NCBI GenBank assembly: GCA_025642065.1
Contig: JAODUP010000273.1
Location: 432,501-496,500, forward strand
Length of the DNA: 64,000 bases
Origin: Paralvinella palmiformis
Lineage: Eukaryota; Annelida; Polychaeta; Terebellida; Alvinellidae
Reading direction: 5' to 3'
The notes under the pieces were generated by a model. It saw nothing but the letters and a program-made list of their open reading frames with translations. It was not told where the DNA came from and searched no databases. Shown here in pieces: positions 1 through 12,200 of this stretch. Numbering within the stretch: the stretch's first letter is position 1; each line of letters begins with the position of its first letter. The position numbers and the translations under genes were made by a program.

Positions 1-95
1 ACTTAACATAACATTGTTGATAATAGAAACTGAATTGGGTAAATCTTATAATAAAGGAAGCTTTATTATTGAAATTTGTCACCAATTTGAATCCG

Positions 96-137
96 GGACA
101 TTTAACGAACGGACACTTAGATAACGGACATTTAGCC
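96..137 (-). repeat. 15-bp minisatellite, left inverted arm
   Basis: Three units beginning GGACATTTAAC, GGACACTTAG and GGACATTTAGCC start at 96, 111 and 126. They are the reverse complement of the unit at 1463-1537. Confidence 0.75.
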
Positions 138-324
138 ATTAAATAAAATAAAAAAATGATTTTTAATTAAGAAATATATTTCTTAGAATCCTATTACCTA
201 TATAATTATTGGGATGAATATTACCAATTATTAGGGAATTAAAGTTCAGAGATTATTTTATTTATTTATTATTGCATTTTTTCTCTCATTAAAAATTCAC
301 TAGTGACCACTTTTTCATTTGCTT

Positions 325-386
325 GGTGAGCAAGTGTCCGGGTGAGCAACTTTCCGGTGAGCAAGTGTCTGGGTGAGCAATTGTCC
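325..386 (+). repeat. Degenerate 15-16-bp minisatellite (GTGAGCAAGTGTCCGG)
   Basis: Four imperfect units of GGTGAGCAAGTGTCCG run head to tail. The style resembles the flanking GGCTAAATGTCC repeats. Confidence 0.65.
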
Positions 387-665
387 TACACCCAACTAGA
401 CTGGCTATTAGGTTATCATAATGTGGATTAGTCTGTTAATTCAATTGCTGCATTATATATTATATGTATTACAGTGATGTTGTAGTAGATGTTGTTATAT
501 TGTTATCATTTGACTATTTTATAGCTGCATTTGATTTAAATTGGGTTTTTTACAAGTCAGTGTGAAAAAACTGTTTTTACATGACGTTAATAATCATTAA
601 TAAATAATCCATAAACAACACATAATATTGACAGAGCATGCAAAACTCAAAAATATAATAATATA

Positions 666-1397
666 CAGTGCTCCCTCACTTATTGCCACCCCTATATATT
701 GTCACCCTGCCTATCGCCAACATTTTCTTCAGAACGGATTTCCTACCATGCTAATTCCCCCCATAAACCGCCCCCACTCCCTCGGATACCGCCACATCAT
801 TTTAGTCCCCAAAGCAATAATTTCCCCCCATATATCGCCAAAACAAAGGCATTTTACGCGTGGGTTTATCAATCTCAAAGATTGCAAACACAAACAGGAT
901 ACTTAATCCTATTTTTCGTTGTTCTACATGTAATTTAGTCATTATATGTATATATCATGTTTGTAATTATTTGTCTTGTTTTTAAATGTAATGTTGCTTC
1001 CCAATATGTATAAAAGTTTACTCTGTATTTTCGCCACTTTGTGAAGGCATAAATAAAATAAATAAATATTAAAATAAAAGTAGATTTTACTGTCTACTGT
1101 CTGCAGGTGTTCAAACCAAGTTGGTGTCAAGTGCAGAGATCTGGTAGTATATGTAAGTCAAAACATATGTATATGGGTATGTGTGCTGGGATGAGGCTCT
1201 TGGTTGATTGTGATTTTAAGATTGGCTGTCAGCAGCAAATGTGCGTGGTGTTAATTGATTGGTATTTGTGGCGGAGAACCCCCCCCCCCTTATTTTGGCG
1301 GATTATTTCCCGTGCACCCCCCCCCATATAATGCCACCCCTTTATAATGTCAACTTTTATCAAATCCCCAAGTTGACATTATATCGAGGGAGCACTG
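666..1397. mobile_element. pogo/Tigger-like MITE with 12-bp TIRs and TA flanks
   Basis: CAGTGCTCCCTC at 666-677 is the exact inverse of GAGGGAGCACTG at 1386-1397. Both ends are flanked by TA, the mariner/pogo target. The subterminal sequence is also partly inverted (TTATTGCCACC against TATAATGTCAAC). No transposase frame is visible in the 732 bp. Confidence 0.75.
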
Positions 1398-1462
1398 TAC
1401 ATGTAATGATGTATAGGTAAGAAGAAGAAAAAGATGTTGGCTAAATGTCCCCCTGCAAATAT

Positions 1463-1537
1463 TGGCTAAATGTCCGTTGGCTAAATGTCCATTGGCTAAG
1501 TGTCCATTGGTTAAATGTCCGTTGGCTAAATGTCCGG
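1463..1537 (+). repeat. 15-bp minisatellite (GGCTAAATGTCCGTT), right arm
   Basis: Five near-identical 15-bp units begin at 1463, 1478, 1493, 1508 and 1523. The array is inverted relative to the one at 96-137. Confidence 0.8.
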
Positions 1538-1625
1538 ATACCACTGTATTCATATCCTAACTGGAAGTCGTATTAATAAAATAACAAATAAAACAAACGT
1601 GTCCAAAGCTGGCCAAAAAAAGTGA

Positions 1626-1945
1626 GCTCCGGTGGCCTAGCGGTTAAGCACCCGGCACTTGGTGCCAACGGTCGCAGGTTCGAACCCCGTAAGAGGTCGA
1701 AACTTTTCCAGGGATTAATTTCTCGGCTCACAACATCGTGGGTGGCTGACCACGTTAAATGGCGCTGCCGTCTCCACTGAATTATTTAAAATAAAGGGGG
1801 ACGTTAAAAAACCCTGAGGACGTAAAACACTCTGGCAGTGACCACCCTCAGGGTATTTCGGCTCCATATTTCCGTACTGCTCCCTTGTGAGCGACAGCCT
1901 GGGGATTCTCCCCGAACAACAAAACCAACCTGGCCAAAACGTCCG
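1626..1945 (+). mobile_element. tRNA-derived SINE
   Basis: A tRNA-like head begins near CTCCGGTGGCCTAGCGGTTAAG (box A region), and a perfect box B GGTTCGAACCC lies at about 1678-1688. An unrelated body of some 250 bp follows, ending in AACAACAAAACC. A diverged body-like stretch (CAGGACGTCC...GGTATTTCG) recurs at about 50205-50330. Confidence 0.7.
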
Positions 1946-2480
1946 CTGGCCGAAACGTTCTAGATTCTATGGAATGTATATGACATCTAAGTTTAATATA
2001 GACGGCGAAGGAGTGATGCTTTATTGCCTTATCATAATTTCAGCGGATGAAATAAATTAATTTGTGATTGTTAATTAACATCAACTTGTTTAAGGTCAGC
2101 CAATCTTTTAATTCATCCGTATAGACTTGGGCATAGCATCATGCTCCGATCTCGGTTCATCCTTGTTCATTTTTTACGGGATGGACTAATTTTAAATGTG
2201 CCGTCGTATCTCACAATGGAGGAAAAACTACGATATTGTTATAGAACATGGCACATTTAATCCTTATTCGTGGTGTCAGCATATCAGCCATTTGGAGTCT
2301 TGCTACGTAAAAGTATATTCAGTTTTAGAACTCGTTTATATGAGTCCGACAACAGTTTGATAAAATAACTCTTGTGTAGCTTATTTCATCGTGTCAGTTC
2401 CAGTATAAGCACAAAATGGAACCAAGTTCTTTATTCTTGACAGGTTATTTGTTGTTTTCGCCATTATCATCCTGTATATG

Positions 2481-2483
<3 letters not shown>

Positions 2484-2518
<35 letters not shown>

Positions 2519-2552
2519 TGGTGCGTGCGTGCGTGTGTGTGTGTGTGCGTGC
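2484..2552 (+). repeat. (TA)n then (GT/GC)n microsatellite
   Basis: An alternating TA tract runs to about 2514. It is followed by a GTGCGTGTGT-type tract. Confidence 0.9.
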
Positions 2553-2850
2553 GTCGTGAATGTATGTTTGGTGTGTCAAAGTCGTTTTATTGCAATTTCT
2601 ACATTGTGTAATGTGTATGGAATGTATATTTCCGAAATAAAGATATGTACATCGATGTAAGCAGTATTCTCCAAACTGTACCAAGTATCTTTATCTATCT
2701 ATCCAGATCACTATATAGCTATGTATAGCTGTTGGAATGCATTTTACAGATGTCCAGATGACAGGATGCGTCTGTAACTATGTATATCTCAAATAAATGG
2801 CTATAGTCAGGATCAGAGTCGGGTATTGTTTGTTTAAGACATCTCGATCT

Positions 2851-2965
2851 CAGTGTATGATGCCAACATGTCTATCTCTCAGTGTATTATGCCAACATAT
2901 CTATCTATCAGTGTATGATGCCAACATGACTATCTCTCGAGTGTATGATGCCAACATAATATTAT
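2851..2965 (+). repeat. 29-bp tandem repeat, four units
   Basis: Units starting CAGTGTATGATGCCAACAT recur at 2851, 2880, 2909 and about 2939, each separated by a CTATCTCT-like stretch. Confidence 0.8.
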
Positions 2966-3390
2966 CTATGTCACAGATGGTCAGATACTTGATCATTTAT
3001 GCTCCCAAAATCAGAAGTTTTCATCGTGTACCAATGTGATCATGTTTTCTATGAATAGACAAAGTTGTTATTAAGAACAAAACTTATGTGTCGCTTTCTT
3101 TTGTTCCATATATATATATTATTATCAGAGAAAACACCATATATTTATAATTTAACTAAAGACTATTTAAAACAGGGATAATATTTATTACAGCTTATAA
3201 ATGTATAGTTTAATCAGATGTTAATAGCCAGAATAGGTTAAACAAGAAGTCCAGCTACATTAATAATACACATACACAATTATAATGATTTATAGTGTGA
3301 ACGAAAGTAAAATGTACGACATTAGAGTTGGGACGAGTTTGCCAGGCTCCGGTGATTGATTCGTAATCTATGGCGAATAGTCTTGCTATA

Positions 3391-3404
3391 CACGCCATGG
3401 TTAC
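3391..3404 (+). promoter_or_regulatory. Possible imperfect RFX X-box upstream of CFAP53
   Basis: CACGCCATGGTTAC resembles the X-box half-sites of RFX factors that drive ciliary genes. At least two positions deviate from consensus. It lies about 207 bp before the CFAP53 ATG, the usual distance. The motif is weak. Confidence 0.25.
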
Positions 3405-3610
3405 GTGGTAAACAGTAAATTGTCATTTGCAAAGACGAAAGAACACCGTAGTTGGCTTTATTTATTGCTAGTTTTCTGCTGCTAGTGTGGCGTTCGCCAC
3501 CTGGAACAACTTATAGTGATTGTATGTTCACCCAAGTAGCATATTATCACTGACTGGTTCCGGTATATAGAAATTTTCACGCAGGTTTTAGCCAGAGAAA
3601 ACCCTTAAAT

Positions 3611-4360
3611 ATGATGATCACACAGAGACAGAGACGAACCCGAGAGGTTACTGGTCCAGCTCCACAATCAGTAGCAATCGTAAGTCTCCCGCTTATGTAT
3701 ATATCCTTAGGGTTAACTCAAACGTATATATGAAATATTAGTTTAAATGACACGATCTCACCCAGTCATTCACTCATTGTGCTGTTTCTGTGTTTTGCTG
3801 TTAAAATACGTCGACCAATAACTAATGTTGGCAGTAATGATAGATCTATAATCATTCATTCATTATTAAAATATAATTGATTGATATGTTGGCTTGTAAA
3901 ATATCTTGTGATTGCCGATATTCACTGAACCAATTTTTGAAACATTGAAACCATGCCACAAAAACCTTATTACTTTTTATCACACCCTGGATTCAAGCTT
4001 ATTGTTGATGCTTTTGAATTTAGTTCGCTCGTCCACCGAATAAACGTCCACCGGAATATCTAATCCTTGAGCGCAGAAAGCAAGAGGAACAACGACAACA
4101 AGCTGAAGATATAGCCAAATATAACAAACTTTGTGATCTGAAGAATGACTGGGAAAAATGGACCGACAAGAAAATACAAATCAATACAGTGAAGAGAAGG
4201 GTGGATGGTATGTTAAAGGCGAACCAGTTTACTGTGGAGGATCGAAGGGAGAGGTATTACATATTCTTTTATACCAATTATAAAATTCATTCATTAATCT
4301 CTATTACGTTGATGTTTTATCACCTTTATCCTATGAAGATGTCAAACCATTGTATATATC

Positions 4361-4391
<31 letters not shown>

Positions 4392-7300
4392 AAGTTTATA
4401 TGAATATTTTAGTTTGATCTATATGTTTCTTTTTGTTGATCATCTTGTGTTTAATGAATGGCTTTTACAAGTTTTTATTTTCTTTTGTGATGATAGACTG
4501 AGGTCTATGTTGAGTGAGGAGGAAGAACAGTATCTGAGAGAAATGGCCGATAAAGAGGAGACGGTTCTTGAGCGACAGGCCAAGATGCGAGAGCGGGCTA
4601 AACAGCTGAAGGAAAAACGAGAGAACGAACGCATGGCATTTGTTCATGAAAAATTAGAACAGCAATTCAGGTAGAAAATCCCAGTCCAATATATGCTGGT
4701 GTCATTTCTAAAGATAGTCTTAGCCAATGACGATCATCATTTTGCACTTCAGCAAATTGAGTTTTGTTTCATGTCGATTTCAGATTCCTTAGATCCACAT
4801 ACAAACATGGACACACAAATACAGACAGACACACACATCCTCTATTGGAATTTCACTCTGCACTGCTTTTGAATAACTTCTGCTAGCAACATCAATTAAT
4901 TAATTCCCAATTATTATTAATAATACCAGTCACTGAGAAACATCATTTAGGATCTAACGATTCGAAGATATGATCCATTGAAAGATTGTGATCAACCATA
5001 CATGGCATGTCCCTTATCAATAACACTTTAGTCTTAGTTAGCGTGATAGCTAGATGACGTTTTTGAAAATCTGCATTTAAAGAAACATTTTCGAAAATCT
5101 GCATTTAAAGAAAAAGTAATGGGAATAATATGATTGAGAAGAATAGCAAAATGTAAGCTTTTTGCAATTTAAGGTCATAGTTTTCATGCATGAATGCTAA
5201 ACCAGTTTAGCTCGCATTCACATGCATAAAATATGTAGTTAGGCACTTTACATTACAGATGTACCAGTAACTGCTATTCTTATTATCCAATCAGAAATCA
5301 ATGTGAAGAATTACGTTCAACCATGTCCAAGCGTGAACAGGACCAGATTGCGGCTGAACGCATGGAACAGTTGCGTCTGAAGGCAGAACACGAAAAAGAA
5401 CTCCAAGAGCAAGAAGACATGTACGCTAGACTGTGGTATGCTGACATAGAAGCCAAAGCAAGAAGAGAAGAAGAGGAAACCAAGAAACAGATGAAGGCAA
5501 ACAAGGAAATGCTGGAAGTGCTGCAAAGACAAATGGCGGCCCTCGAAGAGCAGAAACGACAAGAAAAACTGCTTGTTGAGGAGGAAGCTAGAATTCTGGT
5601 CAGTTTATACAAAAGCAAATATTTGCATAGCTTGAGTTGAAATGAATGTAGTTCATTTCAAAGATATATCCTCTGCATATGGAATTATGCAGATAAAATA
5701 ATATCCAGTACCTTTTTAGCACTGGCGAGCCTAGAATTAGTAACTGATTCAGTTGTAATAGGAGTATCTCACTGTTGGTTCAGAGTTTAAAATTGGTTCA
5801 TTTTATCTTCTTGCATGTTGTAAGTCCTTGAAAGGAGGTGACACTAATTAATTTACAGTTTTTCTCATTATGCGTCATATTTAATATTTGAATATTGGTT
5901 CATATGCGAAATATTATCTTATTTTCTACTTATTTATTTACATTTAAAATACTTCTGAGCAAACTTATTTTCCGTAGAATGCTAGCTTGTAACATTTCAT
6001 ACACTATTGTCATTATCATTAAAAGGCTGAAACAGCTGCCCTGCGTAAGCTGGAGGAACAGAGAGCACTTGAGGAGAAGAAACGAAGGCAGCAGGCAATA
6101 CGTAACATGTATGACAAGTCATTGCAGCTTAAGCACGAGAAACAAGCACGGGAGATGCAAGAAGAGTTGGCCTTTGATCTAAAGATCTTGGAACAGTTAC
6201 TAGAAGAATCTAAGAATGAAGCCATGGAACAAGCACAGAGAAAGGTAAGTCCCAGCAGTGGAATGCACGGATCATGTTCTTAATGTTAGTTGGTATATTC
6301 TAGTTAATTATAATCACTGGACCATGGTGCACGAAGAACTGGTGCAGTGTAAGCCCCAAGAAACGTTTGGGTTTTTGCATTTTTAGGACAATCTGAGATT
6401 ATTGAGTGAGGATAAAACATGTCTTAGCGAGAGAAATTTTCTACAAACCATCAGTTTGACCCACTCCCCATTTTCGGCTTTGAGGTTTGCATACATGGTC
6501 TTGGGAGGATTCCAATTTTGGTAGACAGCTTTAGACCAAAATAATGATAATAAACATTTTCCAAAAGACACGATGACCCCCCCCCACACACACACATTTT
6601 AAAACTGGATTTACAAAAATTATTTACGGCTTTGGAAAACTCTGATGCCTGGTATCTATTAAATGATGTACAAATGTTCCGTAACATTTATTACAGGACT
6701 GACTGCCCAATAAGAAACTTAATAATAAAAATAAGTCTGGATTACATTGATGAACATAATTTAATGTGGTAATTATATATCCAACCATATGTCATGCATC
6801 ATCATCATCATATTTACTGTAGAGAGAACTGCGTGATGAGGATAAGAGATATCGACAGTATCTAAGCCAACTGAAAGAGGAGGAAAGACGAAGAGAGATA
6901 GAACTAGACCAAATCTGCGACGTCGAGGTGGAGAAGATGTGGGAGAGGAGGATCAAACAATGGAAGTTGGAAAAGGAAGCGCGTAGGAAGCTGCTTCAAG
7001 ACGTCCTAGAATCCCGACGACAACAGCTGATTGATAAATGTAGGTTTTTGATTGATTTTTATTATCTGAAACCAGCACTGGTTCATCTAAGGATATCCCA
7101 TTTTTGTTAACAATAAGAATCATATACTGTTTGGGCACTCCTGGTGTAAGCCTTGCGGTATTTGTTCGGTCAAATAAGTTATTCATCACGCCATAACCGC
7201 TAAACCAGCCACTGAATTGATTTAACTGCGTTTCAGTGAGAGTAAACGAGGTGAAACAGGAGGAGGCTCGTCGTGAACGAGAGGAGCTCCTCGCCAAGAT

Positions 7301-7571
7301 AGAAGAGAACAAACAGCTGGAACAGGAACAGCTTCATCATTTGAAGGAACAAAACGAGAAACACCAGAATGACCTTCTGGCACAGATTGAATACAACGAA
7401 CGCCTACGCGCCGATGAACGAGTTGAACAGCAGCGCATGTTGGAGGTTGAACAAGAGGCTGAAGCCGAATATAGACGAAAAGTGGAAGAACTGCGTAACA
7501 AACCTGTCATAGAAAAACTGCATCCAATGAGAAGACGCCAGTATCAGTCTACTGGTCAGTTGCTAGGTTAG
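3611..7571 (+). CDS. CFAP53: Cilia- and flagella-associated protein 53 (CCDC11), complete, 7 exons
   Basis: CFAP53 is a microtubule-associated ciliary and basal-body coiled-coil protein needed for motile cilia and left-right patterning (family knowledge). Exons: 3611-3679, 4024-4253, 4497-4670, 5295-5598, 6026-6244, 6823-7039, 7237-7571. All introns are GT-AG and all phases match, giving 515 residues; the human protein is about 514. The protein is almost wholly Glu/Arg/Lys/Gln-rich helix, consistent with a trichohyalin-plectin-homology domain. Landmarks shared with vertebrate CFAP53 are the RPP motif at the start of exon 2, QFRNQCEELRS across the exon 3/4 junction, LVEEEARIL at the end of exon 4, KEARRKLLQDV in exon 6 and LHPMRR near the C-terminus. 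The start is the first ATG, in a short 23-codon first exon. It lies tail-to-tail with the OTUD7 gene. A possible AATAAA signal is at 8137-8142. Confidence 0.93.
5060..5120 (+). repeat. Short direct duplication in CFAP53 intron 3
   Basis: GAAAATCTGCATTTAAAGAAA occurs twice, about 35 bp apart. It appears to be a simple local duplication. Confidence 0.7.
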
Positions 7572-7614
7572 AAAACTGGATGAAGAGGCTTATTAATCAT
7601 GAGTTTTACTTGTA

Positions 7615-7647
<33 letters not shown>

Positions 7648-9290
7648 AGCAGTATTGACAAATTGTACTTGTTTTATATATATATATATAATAATTTTCT
7701 GGTGCCCCTTCTAGTTGTTTTTATGTCAATGATTTTTATAATACTTGCTATTGATGTATTGGTCAACAGAAGTAATTCTGTTTTCAGGGTGTTAACAACT
7801 TTTAAATTTGTTTCATTTTATGTATAACATAAATACACTATCAGGTTTCCACGAGATATTTTCAAAAACTAAAATGGTTAATATAGCATGGATCAGCTGA
7901 TGAAACATTCCACTAAATACCAGATTTTTAACTAGTTGCATCACACACACACACACACACACACAGATAAAGCCAATAACAGTCACCTTTTGATCTTCCC
8001 GCACTCATACCATTATACTTTCATTTTCTCTATGTGTTTTTTTTTATTGGTAAGAGTAGACCTATTTAGAAGTACATACATGTTGAACGTAACTGGATCC
8101 TGTACGACAGGTACTTACTTACAATGAAAAAAGGCAAATAAAAGATAACATTATTTCATATTTCTCTGTTTTTAGCGGGTTATGTAGACAGATATAGAGA
8201 TACTACTCCTATACTAGTTCTATTTTTGTCATATCCAAACAGACAAATATTTTACTTCAGAAACAAAAAACAATATATGCTCGGGTCATAAGCAGATTAT
8301 GCATATTATTAACTATCACCACCGTTTATTTGCCTATGTTAAATAATTGGACTATCATGATTTCAATTCGTTTCAAATTAACAAACAGCCACTTTAGATA
8401 TAGGATGATTTGTTACTGGATCTTCCCTTTGTACAGTGTCTAAGCGATATAAAAAATGAAGCATGGACTACCGATGTATATTTGTCCACGTCAGTTGACA
8501 TATGTACATGATCCAAATCCAGGATGGATGCATGTCGACAAGAAAGATGGCTACAGTCGGAAAACTGTTTTCGACATCTTGTCCAGAATCCATCATACAC
8601 ATTTTTAAGCAAAAACTATTTCAACAAATGGTGAAAGAAGGTAACAGACTTCCTTGTATTACAAGAATTTTTAATTCTGACAAAGTACTTGGTTAGAAAA
8701 TATCAGGCAGAAGGTATCTCGCAAAAATCGCGTGAATTTAATCCCCGAAGTGAGATAATCAAATATTTTGTTGATATTAGAATGAAGCTTTCGGGTAACA
8801 ATCTTATTTGGATACAATGAATGATGTGGAGTAGCTTCTGCCAGCCTACCCCGGCCACACGAGAACTATTAACAATGGAGAGTCTGAGCTGATGTCAGAC
8901 ATTAACAGCAAACATAACAAAATAAATACATTCATTCATCTGCTGAATGATAACGTCCTCTATACAAAATAACAATGACTACTAACCTTGTGACTGAACG
9001 TGAAGATGTCACTGTTTATGACGGGAATAACAGACACTTAAATATAAACAAATCAATTATTTACAGAGAGAGTGAGAGAAAGAGTGAGGAGGACACGGTA
9101 ACAGCTCCAAGCAACAAGTCCACTGATCACATGGTGAAATCAATAACAAAACTGACTGAAATGAAACAACCTGAAGGGAAAACTTGCAAACAACTCCCAG
9201 GATATGAAACTGGAAATAAAGCCGAATCAAAAATGAGTCACCATTTCAATGATGCAACTTAGATCTGCATTAGTTCAGTGGACATGTATG
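7572..9290. other. Intergenic/3'-UTR interval between convergent CFAP53 and OTUD7
   Basis: It contains TA microsatellites at about 7616-7642 and 7675-7690 and a CA run at about 7943-7965. The AATAAA at 8137-8142 is a candidate poly(A) signal for CFAP53. The open frame at 8975-9262 has no recognisable domain and most likely lies opposite the OTUD7 3' UTR. Confidence 0.55.
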
Positions 9291-12200
9291 TTATAGGAAG
9301 GTGGTTCTATTTCGAATATAGACTTTATAACAAGGGTCACAGTAGTATTCCTTGTCGTCGAGACCAACATTTTGACAGCTGCTATTTTGACATTTCTGTT
9401 GTGGTGGACGCTCACCAGATGGCGAACTGCCCACATCAATCCTTGATACATATTTCCCATCAATATTTGAGCTGTTTACCACAAAGTGTGCTCTCCTATG
9501 CGAGTCATCTGAGCCAAGCGACACCTCGCTTGGACTGCTGACCTTGTACACCGTGGCATTTGTCTTGTTCACTCGGTGTACTAGAAGGTCCTTCTGTTGG
9601 CCGTCGGCTGTATTTGGCACCTTAGGTCCATACAGTCTGGGTCTTCTCGGAATATCGACTGTATTCAAATTAATAATGTTCTGCTGGCTCTCCATAGCTG
9701 GATTTTGCCTCTCGCTTTGGTATGAACTGATACAATGACTAGATGATTGACTTTCTTCGAAAAGCCGACTGATGAGCTGTTCATCTTGGAGATTGTTTAT
9801 GATACGAGCAGTACCGAGAGGTGTTACATTGGGTGTCATCTCTACGTGAGAGCTCAGGGACTCATCGTAGAACGATGAATGCGAGAGTTCAATGGGCACC
9901 TTTCTGACTTTGTCCGTGACAATATTATAGGCATTGTTCAGGCTGGACTGTGGCTGTAGCACATTGTTAGATGTCTGTTTATATTTGAGCGGCTGGGTCA
10001 AGCTCTGCTCCTCATCCGCATATGTGTAGAATTTTGATGAGCCGGGGGCCATCAGCGTGTTTTGTCTCTGTAGGTCTACCACTGCTGGGCTCCTCCTCGA
10101 TTCTCTCTCTACAGTACCGTCCAATCTGTCAATGTCTTTCTCCATATCGAGTGCTTGCTTTCTTTGTTTGTTGTAACAATCCTTACACAGATAGCTCATC
10201 GCTGGTGTGCCCAGCTCCTTGCAGCCGGTGTTTATGCACGGCACGGTTGTCTCGAGCTCGAGTCGACGCCTCTCAGCTATCCGCTCTAATTCCTCGCTCT
10301 GTTTCTTTCGCAGTTCACGTTCGTGCTCAAAACTCTCCTGCGCATCTCGCAGGTAATTCTGTACCATCTGCTCTTGATAATCAAGGCGCTTATGGAGAAG
10401 CTTAGCACAGAGGATGCTCTCATTATCCAGCAGTGATTCGGCTGCCACCAGTCCACTGTTGGAGCTCGGCATCACAGGAGGCGACTTCTTCTCATTTTCA
10501 GCTTTGTGTATATACTTAGTACCACCGAGACTTTTCAGCTTCTTGCTCCATGTTTTTCCGATGCTTCCAAATGATCTTACAACGTTGTGCATCTGCTTGC
10601 CGGGCTTCGACTTCTCTTTTTTCTTTTCTTTCTCGCCGATGCTGCCTCCATTATTCTTGACGTCCAAATCTAAGCTGTTCGGTGTACTGCTGGCTAGACT
10701 GGTCTTGTTTACGCTAGTGTTGCTGTTGCTATTTGATCCGCTTTGGCTGCTCTCAGATGACTCGATGGACATGCTGCGGTAAAACACAGAATCCTTAGTA
10801 CCATTCCAGCTGCTAGAACGTGGCCTTGATCCATCCTCCTCCAAAGCACCATTAGTGGATGGCATACGTCCAAGTGGAATCTGCAATGGACAGTCATCAG
10901 ATCAGTCAATCACGGAGATAAAAACATTCTCTAGGATAAAACATTAAAAAATTCAGATTGACTTAGTGGAACAACAAATAACTTTTTCATTTAATATATA
11001 TAAATATTTATTTTATTGTACATTACCATGTACTGTCTCTAGTGTATTATGTTGTATTACACACACACATTTTTTTTTTAATTTGTTGAGTTATTAACAA
11101 AACATTTGTGAAGCATATACCGTAGGTCCTGGCCATTAAGTTTTTAGACCTAAAATATCACGATTTATGGTATTACCGTCCAATAAGCTGACCTAAAAAT
11201 CTGAACTTTTCCCTGCAGTATTTGCAGGTGACGTTTTGAACATTTTTTTTCATAATTCGTTATTGACACCAATGTGTTTGTATACTGTGATCAAGGCAAA
11301 TTATAACCATCTTTTACACAAACTGTTAGCGCATAGGATGATACATAGGACCTCAAACTTAAATTAACGGTGTGATTAAACATTCAATGAACCGTATATG
11401 AAGTCAATGACTTAGAAGTAATTAAACATATTGTCAATTACTACTGAGCCTTTGATGGTTTGTTTTGGTCACTAATGCAGCGATAACCAAGACAACGTAA
11501 ATTACTGGTATATGAGGTCAGTTAGTAACTAACTCTCTATTGAAAATAAATAAATTAATCAGTAATTATCCCATTATTAGTATAAATATGCCCATACAAA
11601 GTATGTATATGGGGGCACCCTAATGTCTATGCCGCCAAACGAATGAGATACAACGCTCTTGGGTACAGGATGTCTTGGGTACAAGTTGTCTTGTTACCAG
11701 TGCTGCCTTCATCATAATTAAAAAATCAGATAATTCTACATATAAATATTGATTTTCATTATAAAGCCATATATAATTATCATCAACTTGTTTCACTTCT
11801 ATTTTCACTCTATGACTGCATGAGTTTAAATCAAAATAACGATTGATGTCCATTTGCATCTAGATCTAGACTAGGCCACTAGAGTCTAGACAGCTCCTAA
11901 CACACTGAATTTTTCTCCTGATGACTGGATTTCTTGACACTGAAATAGAACTGGCCATTAAGCCGACCACCAAAATAAGGGTCAAAATGTTGACCCTTAA
12001 TGGCCGGGACCTACAGTATATCAGCGCTCTAAGCTAATGCTGATTAGAATAAACTCTAAGCTGATGACATGGAAGCATACAGTGTTCCAAGCAGAACCTG
12101 GCAATTATCTGTATAACAGTCTGGGGCCTCGATTTTTTTTGTGGTCATAATCTCATGGATACTGATGCCAAAATGCTGAATTAATTAAAGTTAAAAATAA

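Larger units (their letters stand above)
1..3380. other. Intergenic region upstream of CFAP53
   Basis: No gene is recognised here. It holds the MITE, minisatellites, SINE and microsatellite listed separately. The 1946-2480 part is unremarkable AT-rich sequence. Confidence 0.6.

Noticed and set aside
96..386. A CRISPR-like array
   Set aside because: The units are contiguous 15-16-bp minisatellites without unique spacers, in an animal-type genome.
2445..2684. ORFs made of Tyr-Ile or Thr-His runs (also at 49 kb, 52.6 kb and 62.8 kb)
   Set aside because: Translations of TA and CA microsatellites.
8975..9262. 95-codon plus-strand ORF next to the OTUD7 stop
   Set aside because: No recognisable domain and low-complexity polar composition. 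It lies where the OTUD7 3' UTR should be.
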